A stretch of 64,000 nt of DNA from Pythium myriotylum (Eukaryota; Oomycota; Peronosporomycetes; Pythiales; Pythiaceae): the NCBI GenBank assembly GCA_023091665.1, contig JALJCQ010000022.1:1054001-1118000 (forward strand). Direction: 5' to 3'. The translations under genes were made by a program, and so were the position numbers. Positions 8,691 through 17,452 of the stretch are shown here, piece after piece; position 1 is the first letter of the stretch; every line of letters begins with the position of its first letter. The notes under the pieces were generated by a model. It had not been told where the DNA came from. It did no database searches and saw only the letters and a list, made by a program, of their open reading frames with translations.

Positions 8691-9373
8691 GTATCTTACA
8701 ACACTGCGACTCCGAGAACGTTGACAAGGCGTTCTTTGAACCCCGAGTTCCTTCCACCACGTTTTCTCGCCATAGAATGTGTCACAATGCGAACTCGGTC
8801 AAATGACGAGCAGGAATGCCGAAAACAAGGGCATTTTCCCACATCTTCCACGCAGTAACAAAATGAAGTGGGATGATTGTGGCCTCGTACCAACTTCTCT
8901 CGCTTGGAACTGACATGACACAATAACAATTTCATATCAGCCAATCAATCAGCGTCAGTTAGAGGACCACTTCTGTCCCCCCCCCCCCCCCCCCCAACCC
9001 CCCAACGCATCAAATATGGATAGAACGCGCCAAGAACTATCTGGTAGGCAAATAACCTTCCCGAGACTCGCAGTCCTTGGAATGTTGTGGTGTTTTTTTG
9101 CCCGAGGAATTAGACAAACACGATAGAACCCTAAAACGGATAGAGCATGGTGACGTATCCACGGGAAGCAGAGGAAGAATATGTTGTCGATGCGGAATTC
9201 CTTCGTTTGACGGAAATACTTCACGAGCTTCGAGCGTCTGAAGACGGTGACAAGGACGATGCCGGTGACCAGCGCGCTGCGGCAGCGTCAGCGCCGTCCA
9301 ACACCAACTTTCCTCTCCCGCTTTCCCCCTCACGACGACTACGCGGCTCCCGATCTCCACGTTTACAAGGGTC
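8691..9373. other. unassigned DNA with a long poly(C) tract
   Basis: A run of 19 C lies at 8977-8995. The plus-strand frame from 9147 starts with an acidic stretch (REAEEEYVVDAEFLRL) but soon becomes low-complexity Ser/Arg/Pro. No gene can be supported. Confidence 0.35.
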
Positions 9374-9529
9374 CTCACCCGACACCGCTTCGAGCAACTC
9401 CGATACTATCTCTACATCTCTCCGATTGCAGATGGCGATCCGCGCTGGCTCGTCGAGGTGGAGCCGCTGGCGACCAGACTACATGAGTGATTCAAGGTAT
9501 TCTACGTGCCCCCACGTGAGCAGGTCTAG
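9374..9529 (+). pseudogene. piggyBac-like transposase fragment (DDE_Tnp_1_7-like)
   Basis: The frame from 9374 reads LTRHRFEQLRYYLYISP, then ADGDPRWLVEVEPLATRLHE, a stop, then FKVFYVPPREQV, and stops at 9527-9529. The pattern of R-F-E-Q-x-x-x-Y-L followed by D-x-R-W and L-x-P-L matches the conserved entry to the piggyBac transposase domain. The rest of the domain is missing or too decayed to see. The TTAA-CCCTTTCGC motif at 6610 could be one end of such an element, but the link is not proven. Confidence 0.45.
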
Positions 9530-10355
9530 ACAGTCCGTGGGGGCCTGCTTGAGACGATAAAAAGCCTTCTATAGCGAACTCAACGGAAAGAAATACGAAG
9601 CTATGCGCATCCTGTTTTGTGCGTGTCGACTGAGGGGAGAGAAACCGGTGGAGACCGCCAATAAGAAATGAGACACGAAAAGGGTGAAAGATTGACCGAT
9701 GAATACAGATACACAGCTGAAATTGGATCAGGGGTTTAAGATTGTCTCTTCGATTATATACATAAAAAGACATAAAAAGACAATCGACCGGAAGAATAGT
9801 TTGGGTATGCTTCGCGGGAGTCGAGAAGGAAGCTTGCACTGTGGTGCTTTTAACGGATTCCTCGGAGATAAAGATAGAACCGTCGGTCGTGATCCAGAGC
9901 CGTCCGCCAAAGCACGAGCATGTTGTGGTGGAGAATTTCGTTGAGCGCTGTAGAGGATCCGAGCTTGTGAGGAGCTTGGTTCACTCAGGGCCACCACGAT
10001 TAGTGTCCCTGAGAGGGGGGGGGGGTTATCATGCCGATCATGTTGTGCGTTTTGTCCAAATTTGCCGATTCGGCGCAGTTCTTCCCTGACCCCAATACCC
10101 GAGTAATGGCGGTGATTGGGGGAAATACAAACATACCACAGTATCATTGGGTGAATGTGATACAATTTTAGCCAACCGTAGGTGTGTGTGTGGTTTCTCT
10201 GGGTTGAACTTGTCCAGTCCCCATCCTGAAATCCAGTTCAACGCACGCCGCAAAAAGCACAACAGCATTGGTGACAAGAGAGCAGGAGGATCGAAGCTGT
10301 GTGGCATCGGTATGAGACGAGACGCATGTGAGTACTTCCTGAGTCCTCGCTCACC
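9530..10355. other. unassigned DNA
   Basis: It contains a direct repeat of ACATAAAAAG (about 9762-9780) and a run of 11 G at 10015-10025. No convincing gene. Frames on both strands are short and featureless. Confidence 0.35.
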
Positions 10356-11319
10356 ATGGAGGATGTTGCCACACGTCAGCATCCTCACCCCAATATTGTA
10401 CTTCACTGCCTGTATGCGTATTACATCCATCGTTACACGAAGAAAGAGGTGGCGCATGTATTCAGCAAGACGGAAAGAACAATATCCAACTGGATACGCG
10501 TGTATGAGAGGACGGGAACCTTCGGTCGATTCCGCGGCTGCATTGCGACCAAGTTTAATCAAGAACACAGAATGTGGCTGGGGGCGTTCTACGACAAATA
10601 CCCAATGGCCTACGTTGATGAGTCTCAAGCGGCATTTAAAAAGCCATTTCACACTGACATATCTCGTTCTACACTGTGAGGAATCATCCACGGGTTGGGA
10701 TTGACGTGGAAGGTTTTGGAGCGCCGCGCGATGCATATAAAGGAGCGTGACGTATTTCCGTTTGCCAAAGAGCTAAGTTCGGTTGATTGGACACATTGGA
10801 ACCTCGTTGTCCACGACGAAGTTTCGATTGACAATCGTGGTATGTTGCGCCGAAGGGAATACGCCCCAACAGGGAAAAACTCCCTGTTCAAGGAGATTTT
10901 GAATGCAAGCCAAGTATTTCATTCTGGTATTTATCGGCGTGCTAAGACTTCAAGGTTTACTACATGGAGGGGACATTTGATCGAGTTAACTTTGTGACTT
11001 ACTACCGCGCGTTTGCCGATTCGGAGAGTGGAGGTGTTCGCCAGTATCCCGGCCATAACTCTGTCTGGATTCTAAATAGAGCCAGCATCCACAGAGATCC
11101 CAAGACTATTCACTTATTGCGCAGTCTCTGAGATTCTTGCCGGCTTCTTGCCCCCTTTTTAATCCAATCGGGTTCTTCTTTGGATACGTTAAGCGATCAT
11201 TGCAGGGGTATTACGATGAGACCACCGGTCGTGATCCCCTGCCTTTCGTTGTGAAAAACCTTCTCAAATTTGAGCACCACAATAGGGCACACGTGTTTGA
11301 GCACTGTGTTACAAGGTGA
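10356..11319 (+). pseudogene. Tc1/IS630-type transposase, catalytically dead
   Basis: The ATG at 10356 opens a helix-turn-helix region (YTKKEVAHVFSKTERTISNW). An in-frame TGA lies at 10677-10679. The same frame then continues through the first catalytic Asp in VVHDEVSIDNRG. Two later frameshifts (about 10,930-10,960 and 11,131) separate the remaining blocks. The second catalytic position reads N in WILNRASIH (codon 11075-11077), where D is expected. The third reads G in NPIGFFFGYVKR (11170-11172), where E is expected. With two of three metal-binding residues lost it could not catalyse transposition. No TIRs were found. It belongs to a different family from the element at 3465-5517. Confidence 0.65.
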
Positions 11320-11414
11320 CGGGTTGACTTGATCCGACGGGCCCCATGTCAGCAGAGAAACAGCGGGTATCCCAGACCAACATAAGTCTGGATGCAGAGG
11401 AGTAAAAAAAAAAA

Positions 11415-11788
11415 TACTGTATTTACTCCAATTGCGAACTCGGGTTTAGTCCTCAGTAAGCCCTCCACGAACAGATGTACTATTTCAGGGGTCGTACTAT
11501 TTGGGGGAGGGGTTTATAGCCTCATGCGGTTGCTGGTAGTTCGATCCCCACTCTCTACCGTTCCTTTCAAAGCGAATCCACTCAAGCGGTAGTGCCTGGT
11601 CTGGGGAAACTTGCGTTTCGGGACTCGCATCGGAGAATATGCCCCCCGCGGCAAATTGGTGGATCTGCCCACGGGAGTACTATTTTAGGGAGGGTTTACT
11701 CAACTGGTTGGTCCACGCGACAGGAGTACTATTTTAGGGTGTTTACAATTGCAGGGGGGGGGGGCTCGCAATTGGAGTAAATACAGTA
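11415..11788. mobile_element. 374-bp MITE with 23-bp perfect TIRs
   Basis: TACTGTATTTACTCCAATTG at 11415 and its exact reverse complement ending at 11788 pair over 23 bp. Both ends carry TA, so a TA target duplication of Tc1/mariner type is likely. Four copies of GTACTATTT lie inside (11477, 11494, 11677 and 11726), three of them followed by an A/G- or G-rich run. There is no coding capacity. A G11 tract sits just inside the right TIR. It was probably mobilised by a transposase encoded elsewhere. Confidence 0.7.
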
Positions 11789-11830
11789 CGTGTACTCGAT
11801 TCCTCACCTTTCAATCTGTATGACGTCCTG

Positions 11831-13413
11831 TCACTCCAGTTGCTCAACGTCATCCACATTCTCGATGCGCGCCAGGGGATCAATCACAGCCGCGGGTGCA
11901 GGAAGTGCGCGATCGGCGCCAAGCACGGCAACCGTAAGTTTACGAGCGCAAAGACTGTGCTCATAAACGTCCAAGAATCGTCCAAAGCTCTCTCAAGCTC
12001 CACGAATTCTCTCCAAATCCTCCACGCATGCGTCAACACAGTCTGATGCTGTGTCAACTGAGACTCGTGTTCGCCTTCTCTCTCGATCATCTCTATTTTT
12101 CGCCAACCGCAGTAATTCGGCAATGTACTCTGGTGGCGGCTCACGCACAGCCGCCGCCCATGCGGATGTGCTCGGATTTCGAGCGTTATGACTCGCCCAC
12201 ATGCGCCACACAGCTTTGTGGGCGCGAAACGTCGAGCCCCATTGCGTTCGAAGCTGCCCGACCAAATCCTGGATGATTCCACCCCGTGCCGTCCCAGATC
12301 GATCGGTTCGGGCAGGTGTCATGTGCTTGGCTTAAAACGCGCCGCGGTCCTGGATGTGGCAACTGTCACGCCATTCGTGTAGATGAGCGGTGTCACTCCT
12401 TTCTTTCCCCGATGATCCACGAGCCAGCGACTCCAGTCCTAGCCCTCCGGGATGACGTGTGTCCCGTATTTAAACTGCAGAAGTAGGTACCATTCCGCCA
12501 CCGAATTCGCAACGACCTCCCACTTCCCGTTTTCTCGCACCGCCATTAGAACGATATGCTTGTTGAACTCGCCCCAAAGCACTTGTTTTATTTCCTGAAA
12601 CGAGGAACGGCTCGCCGTGAATGGCGCAAGCGACATCCCAGATCTCTCTTGCTGATTTACGAAGTTCTTCACGATAGGATAGGGCTAACGGCGATTTCAT
12701 GCTGGTTTCGAAGTCCATTTGAAGCCGCTGGCGGCGCATCGGAGCGGCTTGTGCGCGCGACCCCAAGTGGCTGCGTTCTCGCAATATTGTCGCAAATGGC
12801 AGCCGTGTTGGTCCTCGTCGGTGTTCGTTGTCCTTGTGGGTACGGTGAGACGCGCACTGGCGTCGTCGATTGAAGGAGTGATCGCGCCGGCGTTCGAATG
12901 TGTTGCAGTTGCGGCGACTCGAGACCGGGAAGTGGGGATCTCTTGGGAGGCCACGACAGCATGTCTACCTTTTGGCTCGATGTAGATGGTGAAGTTGCCG
13001 TTGGAGTAAGCGCGCGAGTGCGCAAGAAATCCAGAGCTGTTCCTCTAGAGAGTCTTTTTTTTCCTTGGGGGTCGTCGGGATCGAGTCCAAATCCGGTGGT
13101 GCTGTCTCTCTGGACTTACGGAGCCATTTTTTCAAAGCGTGTACGAGTAATTTTCATGTCCCAGTCGGAGCCTGAACACTCGTTCACCATGATTGCCATG
13201 CTCTGATAGCCGCTGGTCTTCGTGACGGCGCACGCTCGTACCAAGCATGATACCTGCATTGAACTCGCCGTCCAGCCACGCGAGCATCGACCGATATTGC
13301 GACTCTGTGGTGTTGACTCCCAGGGTCTTCGACTGCACGCGAATTCGCTGCTCATCCCCAAGCTCAATTTGATCATCTTCTATGTAAGTATGCTTTTGAA
13401 AGTGACTCGCCAA
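11831..13413 (-). pseudogene. decayed protein gene, family not recognised
   Basis: Coding-like blocks run in order on the minus strand but in different frames. They begin near 13413 with QIELGDEQRIRVQSKTLGVN and LAWLDGEFNAGIMLG. Next comes ALSYREELRKSAREIWDVA, then FNKHIVLMAVRENGKWEVV. Then TQWGSTFRAHKAVWRMWASH leads to SVDTASDCVDACVEDLERI. The end is AVLGADRALPAPAAVIDPLA and a stop at 11831-11833. Charged helical composition and the ordered blocks argue for one former gene of about 500 codons with several frameshifts and stops. It may be a multi-copy or transposon-borne gene. No catalytic motif was identified. Confidence 0.4.
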
Positions 13414-14002
13414 GATTTGACTCCCCCCCCCCCGGGTGGTAAGTGCGAAAAAACATATGTTGTCAGCGTTTGGGTGGAAGGTGAAGGCGAAAAAGCAATT
13501 GAAACCCCTTTTTACCTCCCCATTTTGTGACTATTGATGATAGTGATGAAGACAGACTCTAGTTGGCGTTCGGTGGCGTTTCAGCCGAAATGCGCCGCGT
13601 ACTCGAGCTCAAACTTGCATCACTAATCTATCACTGAGAATATCTGTGTGAAGTGATCCCGACCTCTCACGTCCTTCCTCTATTCTCACATCCGTTGGCT
13701 CGTGTACAACGGTCAAGTCAGCTTAACTGGAGAGTAGTTGTAAACGAGCTCCGCAGGATTCGTAGGTCGTTGCGCCCACACTTGTCTGATTGACACTCCA
13801 AAATAATAGCATATTTTTCCTCAAGTCACACTTTGCTCACATGTCACAAACGTTATAAACCATGTGTTACTGAGTTCCCTCACCGTCCCACAATTTCCGG
13901 GCAACACCGATTGGAAAAACAGGGAGGGTAGAGTGGGGTGCACATGAACTCGCATTTCAACGTCAGGAGGTCCGGCGCATATCTTCGGGCGACAAGAACA
14001 AG
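13414..14002. other. unassigned DNA
   Basis: A run of 11 C lies at 13423-13433. No gene is supported. This is the downstream side of the tRNA, and no clear T-run Pol III terminator is seen close to its 3' end. Confidence 0.35.
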
Positions 14003-14082
14003 TGATACGAGTGGGATTTGAACCCACGCCCGTGAAGACTGGAGCCTAAATCCAGCGCCTTAGACCACTCGGCCATCGTACC
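14003..14082 (-). tRNA. tRNA-Leu (anticodon UAG)
   Basis: The minus strand folds into a full cloverleaf. The 7-bp acceptor stem GGTACGA/TCGTATC has one G-U pair, with discriminator A at 14003. The D arm is GCC...GGC, and the anticodon stem CTGGA/TCCAG encloses TTTAGGC (anticodon TAG). There is an 11-nt variable region, and the T arm is GTGGG-TTCAAAT-CCCAC. A Leu-type D-loop (GAGTGGTCTAA) supports the identity. No intron and no encoded CCA are present, as expected in a eukaryote. It reads CUA and probably other CUN codons. No mismatch suggests decay. Confidence 0.93.
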
Positions 14083-14117
14083 GTACGAACATCGGCGGAA
14101 AACATAATTAGTAATAA

Positions 14118-14540
14118 CTAATAATACGTCTGCAGTATGCAATCTTGATATAGTCCAATACAATCTTTAGTTTTTGTCGTTCCCTTACTGTCACTGTCGC
14201 TGTCTGAGGGAGGCGATGCCAGTTGGAGCCGGCCAAGTGCCTCATCAACGACAACTTGACCTCCAATATCAAGTCGCCGTTTGGCGGTGTTTTGAGCCTC
14301 ACGGACCGCTTCTGCTGACTGAGCCTGGTTTTCTACGATGTCGTCGAGGAGCCGCATCTTCTCGTCTACTTCATCGGTGGAAGCACCCTTTGCAAGCGCA
14401 GCACGGTTCCCGTCCTTGTAGTGTTCTATTAAAAGAGCAGACCTGGAGCGACAAGAACGGGCGTTATGCGAGACGCCGAACGCAGGAACGGCCCCATGGC
14501 TCCAAGGTGTTCGCCTGGACCAGGAGCAAGATGTCATCAC
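14118..14540 (-). pseudogene. C-terminal fragment of an unrecognised charged protein
   Basis: The frame contains SRSALLIEHYKDGNRAALAKG, then a long charged helix (ASTDEVDEKMRLLDDIVENQ and on to VREAQNTAKRRLD) and an acidic Ser/Asp tail (PPSDSDSDSKG). It resembles the tails of repetitive Myb/SANT-like proteins seen in oomycete genomes, but that is a weak recollection. It begins without a clear ATG context and ends 36 bp from the tRNA, so a fragment is more likely than a complete gene. Confidence 0.35.
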
Positions 14541-14882
14541 CCGCCAAAAAGTGCTTCTTTCCTCCTGATTCCTCGTTCATCGCTTGATTGTGGCCAATCG
14601 AAAAATAAACGAAAGCTTTTGTGCGCGTTCTAGCCAAAATTACTCAACTATCATTCACATTCAGTTTCTACTTCCGTGAATCACCTCATCCAGACTGCCG
14701 TCTTTTGTAAAAGATGGCCTGAAAAAGAAACTCAACAGCGTTGCAAAAGTCCTCCATTGTCCGATCCTTTGATGAAATTAGTGGAATAGTCCCCACTTTG
14801 GAAAAAAGATCCGTCACGAAGACCTCGCGCCATATATACGCAGAATCGCGATCAAGGCAAATAGGGGCGTGGAGCAGTTGGT
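14541..14882. other. unassigned AT-richer DNA
   Basis: No gene or repeat could be supported. Decayed sequence of the following transposase may extend into its right end. Confidence 0.35.
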
Positions 14883-15890
14883 GTCAAATTCCATAGCGCA
14901 CGAGCTAGAGGCGTGCATGGGGGACTCCGTTGTCAGAACGAACGGTGCAGAGAATTCTCAAACAGCTCGGCTATATCTATAAACACGGTGGAAAGAGCCA
15001 CTTCCACGCCGAGAGCATAGCTAACGTCGCGTACAGAGCGACCTATCTCCAGCGAAAACTCACCAATCGTCACAAAAACGGGAATCCCATCCCACCCGAG
15101 GTGTACCTTCACGGATCTTACGTCCGTTGACATCACGTCATGGGCATGACCTGACTGGGGCGTGGTGACCGTCGCATCGCAGCGATCGGCAAAGGGGCAC
15201 GGTATGGTGGTATGACACAGTGTGAATGCTGTTGTTGTATTTATAGCCTTGTTGGACAGTATTTGCATTGTACATGCTGGTGTGATCTATCAACGGGGGC
15301 CCACGGTACACAGTTGCTTTGTACCCGACTGTCGTTACTGTTGAAACTACGAACAAAAGTGCAAGAAGGACGAAGACTACCACGGCAATTTTAACGCTGC
15401 GCAGTTCAAGCGGTGGTTTGAGTAGTGGCCCAAGACGCTGGCTCGGTACGGATCATGCATAATCGACATGGATGGAGCAACATATCACGAGGAGAACATT
15501 GCCAAAGCGCCAACAGCTAAGACCGAAGAAGGCAGAGATCCAAGAGTGTCTCCAACAGAATGGTTGGCGAATTGGATCGTAGTATGGTTAAGTAGTCCAA
15601 CTCTGGTCGACGTGCATGCAGGTATTGGCTACGATCAAAACGTGGCGAAAGCCTAGCTCTTAGAGCTGGTACGGCAGCACAAGCCCCGCCCAACCTACTT
15701 AGCGTCTCTGATTGCACCCATGTAAGGGCACACGGTTTCTTACACGTCACCGTACCACCCCGAGCTTCAGCCCATTGAATTCATCTGGCCAAACGCCAAG
15801 CGGTGGATCGCGCGCCATCCAGCCAAGTCGGTTGCCGAGCTGGAAGAGCGTGTTGGAGATAGCTTTGCACGTATCAACTCCAAATCGTGA
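14883..15890 (+). pseudogene. second Tc1/mariner DDE transposase copy, heavily decayed
   Basis: It is homologous to the transposase at 3849-5353 but on the plus strand. Shared blocks appear in the same order: HFHAESIANVAYRATYLQRK, PEVYLHGSYV, YHGNFN-like sequence near 15378-15395, IDMDGATYHEEN, SPYHPELQPIEFIW and a C-terminal VAELEERVGDSFARI before the stop at 15888-15890. The first catalytic Asp has become His (15110-15112) and its neighbouring Glu is Gly. Several frameshifts are required. TIRs were not found on either side, so this is an older relic than the copy at 3465-5517. Confidence 0.65.
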
Positions 15891-16202
15891 ATACTGATTG
15901 CGCCCTTTCAGTTAGACGAGATACAGACTTTCATCGAGACTGATCGGCAGCCCATATTAGCCGGTCAGCTAATAAATACCGGCTTCAGCCGGCTGTACTA
16001 CTGGCACTGGTACAGGACATTTACCACCGCCCCCATACGTACTAATATTTGTTATTATACGGATATCTCTCGAGGGAGTTTTAGAAACGCATTAATCTCT
16101 CGAGGTGAAAACACCCAAAGTCCTGTTAAATCACGCAACCAAGCTATTGATCATAGGTTTAGGGTTCTAAGGTGATAGTGGACTACGCCAACTGGCACGA
16201 GA
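15891..16202. other. left flank of the tandem array
   Basis: It contains a short imperfect inverted repeat around CCGGTCAGC/GGCTTCAGCCGG (about 15960-15992) and two copies of ATCTCTCGAGG (about 16064 and 16092). A single TTTAGGG occurs at 16158-16164. No gene is seen. The array begins abruptly at 16203. Confidence 0.4.
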
Positions 16203-17202
16203 CCTCCATCACGACATGGGTTCACAATGTTCTCAAGGCGCTTGTCCCCAAGGTCGTGAGTGGAAGTCGGCTGTTGCCAAGCCGCGCAAGGCCTATGACC
16301 AAGACCGAAACCGCACGAAGGGATACTACAAACGCTAGAAGGATTTTCACAACGTTACAGTTGCGGGGTATGACTGTACGCCAAGCATCGAGAAAGTCGG
16401 CTTGCCAAGCAACGCGAGGCTGCTGCGTTCAAGGCATATTCGAAACTACTCGGTGTGTACACTTGCATTATCATTTATGTTGGTTACGACACTCTAACAG
16501 TTTATCTGTAGCGCTACGCGAAAAGCTAGGAAAACCTCTCGAATACCCTGAGCCGGAAGATCCTATGCCCACTGTAACGATTCCTGAAAGATCGATTTTT
16601 GCCCCACTCCAAAGGCATTCGGAGCTTCTCATTGCTGTCTGCCACATTGTAGGTTGTGAAAATGCTGATGATGTATGCTATCTTACGTTTTTGTGTGTGC
16701 AGTTTTGTGAATTATGGCAAGCCAGATGATGACACACATTTTCTCACTGACAAATGGCTCAAGAAAATGCTGCTGTATTATGTATTACCATGTTGACGAA
16801 TTGTGGCACAAAACTGAAGCGCTTGGTGTCAACAGGTCCGTTTTATTCAACGAAATGCATGCAGAGGTGACCGTGCTCACCCAACGGCTCACCGCTCTTC
16901 GCGAGGCGTTGACCGAGAACGGTGATGAAAGTCATCGCCGTCGGCTCGACGCCTCCATCACGACATGGGTTCACAATGTTCTCAAGGCGCTTGTCCCCAA
17001 GGTCGTTGAGTGGAAGTCGGCTGTTGCCAAGCCGCGCAGGGCCTATGACCAAGACCGAAACCGCACGAAGGGATACTACAAACGCTAGAAGGATTTTCAC
17101 AACGTTACAGTTGCGGGGTATGACTGTACGCCAAGCATCGAGAAAGTCGGCTTGCCAAGCAACGCGAGGCTGCTGCGTTCAAGGCATATTCGAAACTACT
17201 CG

Positions 17203-17261
17203 GTGTGTACACTTGCATTATCATTTATGTTGGTTACGACACTCTAACAGTTTATCTGTAG
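17203..17261 (+). other. intron-like segment in array unit (repeats every 750 bp)
   Basis: It starts GTGTGT, ends TTTATCTGTAG, and has a good branch-site match, CTCTAAC, 13-19 bases before the end. Its length of 59 bp matches the introns of the transposase at 3849-5353. Joining it out links AYSKLL to ALREKLGKPL in one frame. Confidence 0.5.
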
Positions 17262-17398
17262 CGCTACGCGAAAAGCTAGGAAAACCTCTCGAATACCCTG
17301 AGCCGGAAGACCCTATGCCCACTGTAACGATTCCTGAAAGATCGATTTTTGCCCCACTCCAAAGGCATTCGGAGCTTCTCATTGCTGTCTGCCACATT

Positions 17399-17452
17399 GT
17401 AGGTTGTGAAAATGCTGATGATGTATGCTATCTTACGTTTTTGTGTGTGCAG
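17399..17452 (+). other. second intron-like segment in array unit (repeats every 750 bp)
   Basis: It starts GTAGGT and ends TTTTTGTGTGTGCAG, with GCTGATG as a possible branch site. It follows SELLIAVCHI. The reading frame after it is uncertain: in-frame continuation stops after eight codons, while a frame shifted by one base stays open for about 29 codons. Confidence 0.4.

Noticed and set aside
9147..9560. Plus-strand 137-residue frame with acidic start
   Set aside because: It becomes low-complexity and crosses the piggyBac-like block in a different frame.
14541..15890. TIRs for the second Tc1/mariner copy
   Set aside because: Searching by eye for the TTGTCGTGGCC ends of the first copy and for any matching inverted termini on either side found none.
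16158..16164. TTTAGGG, the oomycete-type telomere repeat, next to the array
   Set aside because: A single copy is expected by chance. There is no tandem telomeric tract.
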